Origin: Acidobacteriota bacterium
GTDB lineage: Bacteria; Acidobacteriota; Terriglobia; Terriglobales; Acidobacteriaceae
Assembly (NCBI GenBank): GCA_019241535.1
Contig: JAFAWX010000362.1
Coordinates: forward strand, 1 to 38,072
Direction: 5' to 3'
Length of the DNA: 38,072 bases
Both the position numbers and the translations under genes were made by a program. A model generated the notes under the pieces. It searched no databases. It was given only the letters and a program-made list of their open reading frames with translations, and had not been told where the DNA came from. Shown in pieces: positions 11,201 to 18,794 of the stretch; within the stretch, counting starts at the first letter, position 1; every line of letters begins with the position of its first letter.

Positions 11201-11643
11201 CGACCCTCGAGGGGAAGATCCACGAGTTCGCGCTCAAGCACGACTTTTCCCAGGCTGGTAACGGTTGGCTGGATCAATGCCGCATCGGCGGCGACCTGAA
11301 CAACCTGTTTTTCCGAGCCTACCGTCAGGCGCGCCGCAACCACTGCGGTCTCGTTCACATTAAGCGCTATCCCCTGCTGCTCGTATTTCTGGAAGTGCGG
11401 GGCCAGGATTTCGAGGCGGTAGTGTCCCGGCGGCAGTTCGAGCAAGACATAATTTCCCGCGCGATCTGTTCTGGTAGTCCTGATCAGGCCAGTTTCGGTC
11501 TGCTGCGCATTCACGCTGGCGTTTTCTATCACTGCCCCGCTCGGGTCAGTGACGCTGCCGCGAATATTACCCGTAATCTGCTGTGCGCAGGCTGGGATGC
11601 ACGTGAGTATCGCGACAAAAAGCCAAGTCGTATTTCTGGACAC
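8281..11643 (-). CDS. Oar-like TonB-dependent receptor with N-terminal carboxypeptidase-regulatory domain
   Basis: A very large outer-membrane protein, 1120 residues from the GTG at 11643. The N-terminus has a signal peptide (TTWLFVAILTCIPACAQQ). A carboxypeptidase regulatory-like domain follows (GNIRGSVTDPSGAVIENASVNAQ ... YRLEILAPHFQKYEQQGI), then a plug (LVDLPLEGRDFAQLGLLQPGV) and a long barrel ending in RLVQFALKFLY with a terminal aromatic residue. This architecture is the Oar/TonB family greatly expanded in Acidobacteriota, where many copies per genome are normal; substrates are mostly unknown. The ORF extends 20 residues further up to 11703, but the signal peptide fits the GTG. No dedicated partner genes are adjacent. 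Confidence 0.9.
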   Translation of the reverse strand: MSRNTTWLFVAILTCIPACAQQITGNIRGSVTDPSGAVIENASVNAQQTETGLIRTTRTDRAGNYVLLELPPGHYRLEILAPHFQKYEQQGIALNVNETAVVAARLTVGSEKQVVQVAADAALIQPTVTSLGKVVLERELVDLPLEGRDFAQLGLLQPGVVPLTPGLLEAGGSLREQQGYAVNGQRPESNNFLIDGANNFNGVDGGFVLQPPIDAIEEFRILTHNSSAEFGHNLGSTTNIITRSGSNNFHGALWEFLRNDALDATPFPDTKVEPLKQNQFGGSIGGPVRREKTFFFGFYEGFRNRTGTSFISTVPSIAERQGDFSAMCTEGIDPTTGFCPNPAHQLFNVFFRQPYPFNRMPAPNPANPLAQNALSASLLSLFPVPDLGTNGFLSTGTRRDDRNQFGLRVDHYLSSADTLNFRYMFNNVNRFDPLSTAGASVPGYPVGEDHRAQNFVGQETHIFSPVVIGVFRVSYLRNKFLFDEHLNHTSLQSLGFTYSPSLASAAGPPFIQVNGYTSVGDPITGPRDTYENVFDYSGALSWVHGAHEFKFGGGYQHLEVSALQGIATNGFFVFVPFPVTNSFASFLWGVPVVFLQGRGDFSRGIRGNALNGYAQDTYKLNRRLTLNAGLRYELPFPYTEIHNRQTLWIPGRQSTVVPNAPTGLLYPGDKGVPAGLIPTFKKGFAPRVGIAWDPTGAAKWLVTSAYGIYYEPYYTGQGGPLQSPISAPPYLQTPQLGPSPFFNFSDPFNGNPPIAGQFAEPLTNLTVTPNLPLPYTQDWDLNIQRSFGSDVLLEVGYVGTKGTKLPRFIEGNPAIYVPGFDPATGQPNSTSGNADQRRLYSGCTLAANSPPCVYSSMGLIAGIANSAYNALETSLRKRFSHGVSFLASYTFSKTIDDASSFNMTGSAAKPVAGENDLAQNPFNLAAERGLSLFDARHRFVFSYQWELPFWKHSEGWHQKLLGGWQLNGIASVMSGTPFTVFDSHDVSVQGGAPEITGFSANRPNLVPGQNPNAGPRSANAWLNAAAFQAITQDPNSPVQQFGTAGRNIAIGPGYADWDFSAFRNIRVAEGKQLQFRAELFNLLNHTNFRLPDSDISSPTFNQIQAALPPRLVQFALKFLY

Positions 11644-11871
11644 GAAATTCCTCCCTCGATGACGATGATCTTCGCGGCAGGCATCAGGAACGAATCCGCG
11701 CAACAGCTCTTTTGCCCCACGAAATTTGCCCCCGATTATTGGCCAGCATCAGATAGCCATCAATAATTCGAAAGTAGTAGACCAGGCACTCCGGCCTAGT
11801 TTTTTTTTACTATTGCTCGCTTAATACAAGTCTCGTAGTGTTTGCGATTTTGGGTCGTATCGCTTGGCAGG

Positions 11872-13266
11872 ATGAACAATCTGACAGAAGCGGACAGATC
11901 TGCCCCTCCTGATAGCCAAACACCTCGCCGACAGTTAGGCCTCGCCTCGGCGATTGCCGCGGTCGCAGGCGAATCGATCGCGGTGGGAATCTTTCTTACC
12001 CCGGCGGGAATGGCGAAAGCTCTAGGTTCCCCGTTCTGGCTGCTCCTGGTGTGGATCATCGTTGGCATAATCACGATCAGCGGCTCGCTCACCTATGGGG
12101 AACTGGCGGCGCGGTTCCCGCGCGACGGCGGGCTTTACGTATATCTATTCGAGACCTTCGGCCAAAGGATTGGGTTCCTCTATGGGTGGATGTGCCTGCT
12201 GGTTCTCGATCCGGGGCTGACGGCCGCTCTGGCGGTGGGATTTGCAACCTATGCTGCCTACATATTGCCTTTATCTCCCCTGATGATTAAGTTTGCCGCC
12301 GCAGCCGTCATATGGGCCCTCGCCATCCTGAATATATTGAGTGTTCCGATCAGCGCGGGGCTGTTGCGCTGGACCACCGTGCTCAAACTGGGAGTGCTCG
12401 CGTTGCTGGTAGGGTGGGCGCTCGCCTTTCGGCTGGGTTCCTGGTCGAATTTTATTCCCTTTGTCGAACAACGCCCGGGCTCGCTGCCTTTGGCAGAAGC
12501 TCTGGGTGCAGGCCTGGTTCTCGCCTTCTTTTCTTTTGGCGGATGGTGGGATGTCAGCAAAATTTCCGGGGAGGTGCGCGACCCCGGCCGAAACCTGCCC
12601 CGCGCCATGCAGTGGGGCGTGCTTATAGTCACGGTCGCTTATGTAGCGGTCAGCGCGGTTTTTCTCTACCTGATGCCGCTCGAGAAGGTTACAAGCGATG
12701 AAGCCTTTGTAGCCGGGGCAGGGGAAGTCCTTTTCGGCCACGCCGGCGCTGTCGTATTCGCCGCCATCGTGGCCGTTTGTGTGCTCGGCAGCCTGGCAGC
12801 GATCGTTCTCTCGGCCCCGCGTGTCTATTACGCTATGGCTGCCGACGGCCTTTTTTTCCATTCCGTTGCCCGAATTCACCCGAGGTTCGCGACCCCTGTT
12901 CGAGCCATTCTTATTCAGGCTGCAATTGCATCCCTGCTGGTGGTTACCGGCAGTTTTCAGCAGATCATCGCCTACTTCATTTTCGCTGCGGTAGTGTTTC
13001 TCGGACTAGCGGCCGTCGGTTTATTCATCGCGCGGCGACGCCAGCTTGGGCAAGTGCCGGTCTTCCTCGCCCCCGCGTATCCGCTTCCCCCACTTGCTTT
13101 CGTCGTCCTTGTGGGCATGCTTCTTGTGCTGCTCGGATTACGCAGCCCCCGCCAGGCCATGCTTGGGGCAGCAGTGGTTCTTGCCGGCGTGCCGGCATTC
13201 GCCTTATTTGGCCGCCGCACGCGGGCGAGCGTTCGAGCCGCGCCAAGTCCCGTCCACGACGGTTAA
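11872..13266 (+). CDS. APC-superfamily amino acid permease
   Basis: A 464-residue polytopic inner-membrane protein with about 12 hydrophobic segments. The first segment (LASAIAAVAGESIAVGIFLTPAGMAKALGS) and the second (ISGSLTYGELAARFPRDGGLYVYLFETFG) are the classic APC signature with the conserved GELAARFPRxGGxYVYL motif. It probably exchanges or imports amino acids by secondary transport; substrate unknown. The start is ATG 11872 (MNNLTEADRS); a TTG at 11842 is a less likely alternative. Only 71 bp separate it from the AhpD-like selenoprotein candidate, so the two may share a transcript. Confidence 0.9.
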   Translation: MNNLTEADRSAPPDSQTPRRQLGLASAIAAVAGESIAVGIFLTPAGMAKALGSPFWLLLVWIIVGIITISGSLTYGELAARFPRDGGLYVYLFETFGQRIGFLYGWMCLLVLDPGLTAALAVGFATYAAYILPLSPLMIKFAAAAVIWALAILNILSVPISAGLLRWTTVLKLGVLALLVGWALAFRLGSWSNFIPFVEQRPGSLPLAEALGAGLVLAFFSFGGWWDVSKISGEVRDPGRNLPRAMQWGVLIVTVAYVAVSAVFLYLMPLEKVTSDEAFVAGAGEVLFGHAGAVVFAAIVAVCVLGSLAAIVLSAPRVYYAMAADGLFFHSVARIHPRFATPVRAILIQAAIASLLVVTGSFQQIIAYFIFAAVVFLGLAAVGLFIARRRQLGQVPVFLAPAYPLPPLAFVVLVGMLLVLLGLRSPRQAMLGAAVVLAGVPAFALFGRRTRASVRAAPSPVHDG

Positions 13267-13337
13267 CGACTCAGGATCTGGAAACCGTAAGCCGGAAATG
13301 GTAGTTTTTCGAGAGCCTCCACGGGAGCACGTAATCC

Positions 13338-13937
13338 ATGTCAGACCATCCTCAGCAAGACCCGCCTGTGACTAAAATCCGCATTGTCGAAGATAGCGAA
13401 GCAAGTGGCGAAACGGCTGCCGCCTATGACTACTGGCGTGCGGGTTCTGGCCGAAGACAGGTGCCGGGTATCATCAAATGTTTCGGCGCCCGACCGGATT
13501 TTCTGCGCCAGGTGATCCAGTTTTCTAATACCGCGCATTTTTCCGAAGGTCACCTGTCGCGGCGCCACAAGGAAATGATCGCTACCTATGTCTCCTACCT
13601 GAACCACTGCCCTTATTGAGTAGACAGCCACGCCTACTTCCTGCGTGTTCAGGGAGCCACCGAACAATGTGTTCAGGCCATTATGGCGGGCCGACTTGAT
13701 GAGGCGGGTCTGAACCCCGCCGAGCGGGACCTGCTCGATTATGCCGAACTCATCACCCGCGCCGCTCATAGCTCTAGGGCGGAAGATGTCCAGAAATTAC
13801 GAAATGCTGGATGGACAGAAGATCAGATCTCCGAGGCTGTTTACATCATCGCCCTGTTTGCCTTCTTTAACCGTGTGGCCGATGCCTTCGGGATTCCGTC
13901 GCAGGATTATCTGCTCACCGGCAGACTCACGCCGTAA
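13338..13937 (+). CDS. Predicted selenoprotein: AhpD-like peroxidase-related protein with Cys-x-x-Sec motif
   Basis: Reading through the TGA at 13617-13619 gives a 199-residue AhpD/carboxymuconolactone-decarboxylase-fold protein. The active-site layout is E79, C91, U94 and H98 (HKEMIA ... NHCPY-U-VDSHAYFL). The spacings of 12, 3 and 4 residues are the same as Glu118, Cys130, Cys133 and His137 of Mycobacterium tuberculosis AhpD as I recall it, so Sec replaces the cysteine thought to attack the peroxide. The downstream half (LNPAERDLLDYAELIT, then GWTEDQISEAVYIIALFAFFNRVADAFGI) is typical of the peroxidase-related AhpD subgroup. The ATG at 13338 has a GGGAG at 13323-13327. A SECIS-like hairpin lies at 13637-13656. 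Expected role: cytosolic hydroperoxide reduction. A gene caller would report two fragments, 13338-13619 and 13683-13937. The alternative is a one-base nonsense mutation. Confidence 0.82.
13637..13656 (+). promoter_or_regulatory. Candidate bacterial SECIS element of the AhpD-like gene
   Basis: Positions 13637-13643 (CTTCCTG) pair with 13650-13656 (CAGGGAG) in a 7-bp stem with one wobble pair, closing a six-base loop CGTGTT at 13644-13649 with G in its second position. Twenty-four nucleotides lie between the TGA and the loop, nearly the same spacing as in the peroxiredoxin-like gene. It was identified by eye and needs folding and SelB-binding tests. Confidence 0.6.
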
Positions 13938-14053
13938 ATTGTGTAGAGACACCGTCACCGGTGCTGGTTCTGTGAAAGCGGGATTGAGCCGCGGGCCAGT
14001 GCGGACGCTCAGGCATTGGTTCCTTGCTACAATGACCAGTTCCCGGAGGCTTC

Positions 14054-14980
14054 TTGAGGTCTGAATCTACCCCTTATAACCCAGCCCACCACCGGATCGC
14101 CATCTTCATCGCGGTTTTTACCTTCATAACCATCATTGCCGGGGCTCTGGTAACCAGCGAAGATGCCGGACTATCCGTGCCTGACTGGCCGACTTCCTAT
14201 GGCCACTATCTTAAGCTGCCGCCTTGGGTCGGGGGCGTTGTTTACGAGCACAGTCATCGCATGATCGCCGCCTTTACCGGGCTGTCGACGATTGTGATCG
14301 CCTTCTGGACGTGGTTCGTGGACCGCCGTCGCTGGATGAAAGCGCTTGCCTTCGGCGCTCTGGCGACGATCGTTGCCCAGGGTGTGCTTGGCGGCATAAC
14401 CGTGCTGCACCTTCTTCCGCCCGCAATTTCTACAGCGCACGCCACCGTTGCCCAGACCTTCTTCGCCATCGCTGTGGCCATAGCCGTGTTCACTGGCCGC
14501 CAGTGGGTTGAGGGCGATGTTTCCCCTGTAGCTGACAAGGGACATCCCAAACTACTCGTTCTCTGCCTGTATTCGATTCTCTTCCTCTACATTCAGCTTA
14601 TTTTCGGGGCCATGTTCCGCCATCATGGCATGCCCTGGTGGCCGCACGTGGTGAATTCCTTGTCGGTCGCGCTGGTACTTACCTGGACGGCAATACGGGC
14701 ACTGCTGCAATTTCCCCGGATCGATGCCATACGGCGCGCGGCGGTGCTGTTACTGGTTTTGCTGGTAATTCAGCTGTTCCTCGGATTCGCCGCCTTCTGG
14801 ACGCGAGTTTCTGCAGGGCCCGAGACCATCCAGGCTACTGCGGCGATGGTGTTCTCGACCGTCGCTCACGTGGCGGTTGGCGCTCTGCTGCTCGCGACGG
14901 CTGCCGTACTGACCGTCGAAGTCTGGCGCCATGCGCCCGCACGCCTGCAGCAAGAGGTCCCGCACGCAATTGCCGCCTAG
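14054..14980 (+). CDS. ctaA: Haem A synthase, COX15/CtaA family
   Basis: Converts haem O to haem A for cytochrome c oxidase in the inner membrane. About eight hydrophobic segments are visible. Family motifs include VTSEDAGLSVPDWPTSYGHY in the first loop and the haem-ligand-like histidines in GVVYEHSHRMIA, STAHATVAQTFF, FRHHGMPWWPHVVNSL and VAHVAVGALL. The start appears to be TTG at 14054, supported by CGGAGG at 14044-14049 and a TACAAT box at 14028-14033; no ATG occurs before the first conserved segment. The 308-residue length is normal. No ctaB or cox genes are within the window. Confidence 0.88.
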   Translation: MRSESTPYNPAHHRIAIFIAVFTFITIIAGALVTSEDAGLSVPDWPTSYGHYLKLPPWVGGVVYEHSHRMIAAFTGLSTIVIAFWTWFVDRRRWMKALAFGALATIVAQGVLGGITVLHLLPPAISTAHATVAQTFFAIAVAIAVFTGRQWVEGDVSPVADKGHPKLLVLCLYSILFLYIQLIFGAMFRHHGMPWWPHVVNSLSVALVLTWTAIRALLQFPRIDAIRRAAVLLLVLLVIQLFLGFAAFWTRVSAGPETIQATAAMVFSTVAHVAVGALLLATAAVLTVEVWRHAPARLQQEVPHAIAA

Positions 14981-15145
14981 CGGGCTTTCTTCCACTTTTG
15001 CTCCTGAGGCCTGCCTCAGGCAATTTACCGCGGGAGGAAGGCATACAGCCAAAAACCCTCCGCACGAGGTGAACGGGGCCAGTCAAGGTGAAAAAGGATG
15101 GAATGTCAGACCGTAATCATTCCTGCTGGCCTAAGCCGGTCTGCG

Positions 15146-15661
15146 TCAAGGCTGAGTGCTCGAAGTGCTCTCTTCGGGAACCGGGGCGGGCAATCCCGGC
15201 TCTCCCTCGACCTTCAAGCGCCTGCGCGCAGAAAACATGGAACCCTGGGCTTGAATGACGGGTGCAAATTGGGACAGTCCAAGCGGCGCTGGGACATCGT
15301 CATAAATCGCTTCGAAGCCGCCGCCAAGGAAATAGGTCTCGTGCCAAAACCCTGTGCCGCCCGAGTCACGCAGGAAGTTCCGCCACCATATCTTGTGAGG
15401 TTCCGAGCGCGACCAGGTTTCAAGCGACTGGAAATCCCGCCAGTACTGACGCATGCCCACGTGCACAGGGAAAAGCGAGTAATAGATCTGTTCATGGCAC
15501 AGCAGCCCGTCAGGTTTTGCAGCCACGGCATTCGAAATCCGTGGACCGAACCCGAACAGAGTTTTGATACCGGTAAGGGCGTTGACACGCATTCCCAGGT
15601 AGATCACTACCAGATTTGGATATTTAGATAGATCGACGGTTCTCCTGGTCGTTGCCGGCAT
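15146..15661 (-). CDS. DUF4188-like monooxygenase-fold protein
   Basis: A 171-residue protein when started at the ATG at 15661 (MPATTRRTVDLSKYPNLVV). The open frame continues up to 15760 but those residues look unconserved. The body, with VVIYLGMRVNALTGIKTLFGFGPRI, EPHKIWWRNFLRDSGGTGFWHETYF and GGFEAIYDDVPAPLG, matches my memory of DUF4188 (a dimeric alpha-beta barrel related to haem-dependent aldoxime dehydratase and monooxygenase folds). It is usually uncharacterised. It stands alone on the minus strand between the haem A synthase and a 394-bp gap. Function not assigned. Confidence 0.7.
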   Translation of the reverse strand: MPATTRRTVDLSKYPNLVVIYLGMRVNALTGIKTLFGFGPRISNAVAAKPDGLLCHEQIYYSLFPVHVGMRQYWRDFQSLETWSRSEPHKIWWRNFLRDSGGTGFWHETYFLGGGFEAIYDDVPAPLGLSQFAPVIQAQGSMFSARRRLKVEGEPGLPAPVPEESTSSTQP

Positions 15662-16055
15662 ACCAACTCTCAACCGCTCAAAGTCCCAGTTTAGCCGGAA
15701 TCCCGTGTTGGTTTCATAAAACTGCCGGGATTGTTTCGCCCCAATAAAAACGATCAGCATTTATGACCGCAGCGCTTCCCACTTTTCATTCCATCAGGCT
15801 GTCGAGCGGCTGCAGTAGCTTCTAAGGCATGCACAAGGTTTCGATTCAGCAACAAAGGATCTGGGCTGCCCCCTATTCCTTGACTCGCGACCGCGTCACT
15901 GGCACACCAGTGTCGCAGGTGGCATTGCCCCTTCTCGTCCCGCGCACATTCTTTCGCAAGCTCTACGCGTACAAAGCGTGAATGCCCAGCGTCAGGGGTC
16001 GGCCAGACAGCCCAAATCATGCTGTCTCTCAAAGTCGCAGCTGCGCCAGTCGGCT
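15662..16055. other. 394-bp interval with no convincing gene
   Basis: Only a 92-codon open frame on the minus strand (15754-16032) is present. Its protein is Cys/His-rich but has no recognisable fold, no clear ribosome site and no neighbour suggesting a role. No tRNA, repeat or terminator was recognised. It may be a decayed gene or spacer. Confidence 0.4.
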
Positions 16056-16502
16056 CTACTTTGCTGGAATCAAATCAAACTTGCCGGACGACTCTTCATA
16101 AAACAGCGCTCCTTCCTTCTCATCGCCGCCGCTCCAATGTTTGTGTCCTCCCGGCACTCGCAGAAAGTCACCCGGACCAACGCGCTTCTCCCCGGCGTCG
16201 TCTTTGTAAAGATAGGCGCCCTTGATTCCCGTAATCCAAACGTCGTTGGTGTGCGTGTGCAGGCCGGCGTCATACCCGGGCACGAACTTGGTGAAAGTTG
16301 CGTGTGCGCCGACGTTGTTGTCTCCCCAAATGGGCGCCATGGAGACACCGCCTTTCCCGCCTGGCATTTCACTGAACTTCGCCTTACTCGCGGAAACAAA
16401 GATGACTTCATCGGTATGGTTTTGCCCCTGCAAACGCGCGATTGACCAGGCTGCAATCAGCAATAGAGCCACTCCCGTTATTAACAGTGATCGTTTCATC
16501 AC
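16056..16502 (-). CDS. Secreted small cupin-domain protein
   Basis: A 148-residue protein. The N-terminus MMKRSLLITGVALLLIAAWSI is a signal peptide or signal anchor, so the cupin is probably periplasmic. The single cupin barrel shows the first metal motif in AGLHTHTNDVWITGIKGAY and the second in GPGDFLRVPGGHKHWSG, which conserve the histidines expected to hold a metal. The second methionine is an equally good start. The ribosome site is strong (GGAGGA in the antisense of 16503-16508). The substrate is unknown; such proteins are often annotated only as cupin. Confidence 0.8.
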   Translation of the reverse strand: MMKRSLLITGVALLLIAAWSIARLQGQNHTDEVIFVSASKAKFSEMPGGKGGVSMAPIWGDNNVGAHATFTKFVPGYDAGLHTHTNDVWITGIKGAYLYKDDAGEKRVGPGDFLRVPGGHKHWSGGDEKEGALFYEESSGKFDLIPAK

Positions 16503-16752
16503 GTCCTCCTCCTTTTTTAACTACTCGTTCGGCGCTCGATTGTATGGCCGACGCATTCTACACAGGTAACTCGTCGGAGCAAAAGGAGGATCGCACCAGA
16601 GATTTTGAAATCGCGTCATGCCCTAGACCCGAGGGAGGGGTTCTCCCGAGGAAACCGCCGATTGAACTCTCTCGATAGCAGTTTTCAGCCCAATCACACA
16701 GTTTTATCAACCGCGGCCGCTGCCGATCTCGTAGCGGCGGTGAGGGTCCCAG

Positions 16753-16761
16753 TGCTATAAT
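16753..16761 (+). promoter_or_regulatory. Extended -10 promoter element
   Basis: TGCTATAAT is a TG-n-TATAAT extended -10 element 24 nt upstream of the radical SAM gene's ATG. No good -35 box is visible, as is common for extended -10 promoters. Confidence 0.45.
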
Positions 16762-16785
16762 CAATGGCGAACAAAAGGCGAATAT

Positions 16786-17778
16786 ATGTCATCTCTTCCC
16801 CTGCTACCTAATTCCGGTCCGAGACTGGTAGGCATTGCCCGGCTTGCTTCTCACAGCGAGAGCGTGCGCCAGGGCCATGCGGTCGAATATTTCACGCTCC
16901 CGGTGCGATCCCTCCTGAACCGGGCAACCGGGATGCGAATGCCTTTCACTTGGACCATTAACCCCTACCGCGGTTGTGAATTCGCCTGCAAGTACTGTTA
17001 CGCGCGCTATACCCACGAATTCATGGAACTGCGCGAACCGGCCGACTTCGAGCGCAAAATCTATATTAAGGAGCACGCCGCCGCGCTCCTCGGTCAGGAA
17101 CTCGGCAAGGTCAAGCCAGGCGAGGATATCGCCATCGGCACCGCCACCGACCCTTACCAGCCAATTGAGCAAAAACTCGAAATTACCCGCACGATTCTCG
17201 AAGAGTTGGCGCGGCACTCGGGGCTGGAGCTGGGAATGGTGACCAAATCCGCCATGGTGGTCCGCGATATCGATCTGCTGCGCGCGATTTCAGAGCGTAA
17301 CCGTATTTCCGTCAGCTTTACCGTCACCACGACGGATGCTCAATTGGCGCGCCTTCTTGAACCGCGAGCCCCGCGACCGGATCTGCGGCTTGAGGCTCTG
17401 GGTAAACTGCGCGCCGCCGGCATTCCCGCAGGCGTTAATTGCGCCCCGGTACTCCCCGGAATTACCGATTCACCTGCCCAGCTCGAGCGCGTCGTGCGCG
17501 CTGCGGCGGACGCGAAGGCCACGCATATATTTGCGAATGCGCTTTTCCTGAAACCGTGCTCGGCGGCAGTGTTCCTGCCCTTTCTCGAAGCACACTTTCC
17601 CCAGCTGGTCGCAAATTACGAAAAACGCTTCAAAGAACGAGCGTTTCTCTCGCCAGCTTACCGCAAACGCATTTCCCTGATGATGGCACGTTTGCGCGCT
17701 AAGTATGGAATTGTGGCCGAGTCACGCTGGAGCGACCAGAACACCGTCCCGAGCGATCGACAGATGAGGCTGTTTTGA
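16786..17778 (+). CDS. SPL-like radical SAM protein (PA0069 family)
   Basis: A 330-residue radical SAM protein of the Rad50/SPL-related group often called DNA repair photolyase-like. The iron-sulfur motif is C64-x3-C68-x2-C71 in YRGCEFACKYCYAR. The following segments (DIAIGTATDPYQPIEQKLEITR, LELGMVTKSAMVVRDIDLL, ISVSFTVTT and APVLPGITDSPAQLERVV) are characteristic of this family. It probably lies in the cytosol and cleaves SAM to form a 5'-deoxyadenosyl radical. The target is not known; spore photoproduct-type repair should not be assumed. The ATG at 16786 follows an AAGG at 16775-16778. Confidence 0.88.
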   Translation: MSSLPLLPNSGPRLVGIARLASHSESVRQGHAVEYFTLPVRSLLNRATGMRMPFTWTINPYRGCEFACKYCYARYTHEFMELREPADFERKIYIKEHAAALLGQELGKVKPGEDIAIGTATDPYQPIEQKLEITRTILEELARHSGLELGMVTKSAMVVRDIDLLRAISERNRISVSFTVTTTDAQLARLLEPRAPRPDLRLEALGKLRAAGIPAGVNCAPVLPGITDSPAQLERVVRAAADAKATHIFANALFLKPCSAAVFLPFLEAHFPQLVANYEKRFKERAFLSPAYRKRISLMMARLRAKYGIVAESRWSDQNTVPSDRQMRLF

Positions 17779-17840
17779 AGAACCAGCCATGACGGCGTGA
17801 GCCAGCGGAGCGGGGACGGGCTCGAACGAGCAGGTTCGTC

Positions 17841-18089
17841 TTATGCGACCCCTTTTAACTTCAGCTTCGACTTATTCTCTTCAAGAAATTGTCGCAGTCT
17901 GTCGCAGGAGTCAAGCAGCCGGATCCACTGCTCGTAATAAAGGGTAACCGGGAAGCGTCCGAGTCCGTACACGCTGACGCCGCCCTTTTCACCGACCCGG
18001 AATTCCAGGCTGCCGGTGCGGCGGGTCCCTTGCTGTTTTTCTAGTTCTGCCAAACGCGCCTTAAGTTCTTCATAAGTTGGTTCAGCCAT
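17841..18089 (-). CDS. Conserved-looking small protein of unknown function
   Basis: An 82-residue protein that I do not recognise. It starts MAEPTYEELKARLAELEKQQ, a short amphipathic coiled-coil-like helix, continues with a beta-like segment (GSLEFRVGEKGGVSVYGLGRFPVTLYYEQWIRLL) and ends in a charged helix (RLRQFLEENKSKLKLKGVA). A GGGAA stretch lies just upstream of its ATG. It is convergent with the radical SAM gene. The ordered helix-strand-helix pattern and clean start support a real gene, but no function is suggested. Confidence 0.65.
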   Translation of the reverse strand: MAEPTYEELKARLAELEKQQGTRRTGSLEFRVGEKGGVSVYGLGRFPVTLYYEQWIRLLDSCDRLRQFLEENKSKLKLKGVA

Positions 18090-18232
18090 GTTTTTCCCTC
18101 ATCAAAAACCAGCAATAATATAAATCAGGAATTCGCCGTCTGGGAACGTTGCCCTGACCGCATTAGGACCAATGGGCGGGCGGCGAATGGTGGGCAATTG
18201 ACAGCCTCAGGGTTCCAATCTACCTTTCTAAG

Positions 18233-18724
18233 ATGAACCCCTACGCCTCTTATCTGGGAACACAAGATCCTATCCATGTACTATCGACCACTCCTTCGCG
18301 GCTTGAGGAAATTGCTGCCTCGCTTGGCGAGTCGGGTGTCAACCAGAGGCTCATCCCCGGCAAATGGAGTGCGCGAGAGATTTTGATCCATCTGGCCGAT
18401 TGCGAAGTCGCCTTTGCCTTCCGCTATCGCCAGGGGCTCGCCGAAGACCACCACGTGATACAACCCTTCAACCAGGAAAAATGGGCTCAGTGCTACGGAG
18501 CCTATGCCGGCCGGGAAGCTTTGCGGACCTATTCCGCCTTGCGCCAGTGGAATCTGGCCCTGATACGCTCGCTTACGCCGGAGCAGATGGGGCGCACGCT
18601 GAACCATCCCGAACGCGGAGATCATAGTTTCCGGACGCTGATCGAGACCAACGCGGGACATGATATCAATCACCTTCGCCAGCTGGAGAATCTGCAAGTC
18701 GCGGCGCAACACAAGCCGGCGTAA
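18233..18724 (+). CDS. DinB/YfiT-like four-helix metalloprotein
   Basis: A 163-residue DinB-superfamily protein. The metal-binding histidines of the family are visible in REILIHLADCEVAF and ETNAGHDINHLRQLENL, and the WSAREIL motif precedes the first. These proteins hold a divalent metal in a four-helix bundle and often act as thiol transferases with bacillithiol, mycothiol or an unknown thiol; which one applies here cannot be seen. No Shine-Dalgarno is obvious upstream of the ATG at 18233. Confidence 0.85.
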   Translation: MNPYASYLGTQDPIHVLSTTPSRLEEIAASLGESGVNQRLIPGKWSAREILIHLADCEVAFAFRYRQGLAEDHHVIQPFNQEKWAQCYGAYAGREALRTYSALRQWNLALIRSLTPEQMGRTLNHPERGDHSFRTLIETNAGHDINHLRQLENLQVAAQHKPA

Positions 18725-18762
18725 GTCTCTGGCTCCAATTCATCGCTTACATTTCATCCATT

Positions 18763-18768
18763 TATAAT
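18763..18768 (+). promoter_or_regulatory. TATAAT -10 box upstream of ubiD
   Basis: A perfect TATAAT lies 27 nt before the TTG start of the decarboxylase gene. The -35 region is not clear. Confidence 0.35.
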
Positions 18769-18794
18769 CATCGGCGTTTCGCCAGGGAGAAGAC

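Noticed and set aside
10948-11766. 272-codon plus-strand ORF
   Set aside because: Antisense shadow of the TonB receptor, whose protein has a complete family architecture.
11784-11808. AGGC/GCCT stem followed by nine T as a terminator
   Set aside because: Stem of only 4 bp and located between divergent genes, where no transcript needs to end.
13683-13937. Independent 84-residue ORF (C-terminal half of AhpD)
   Set aside because: It has no ribosome site and is the in-frame continuation of 13338-13619 across the TGA.
15754-16032. 92-codon Cys/His-rich ORF on the minus strand
   Set aside because: No known family, no ribosome site and no support from neighbours; kept only as a gap note.
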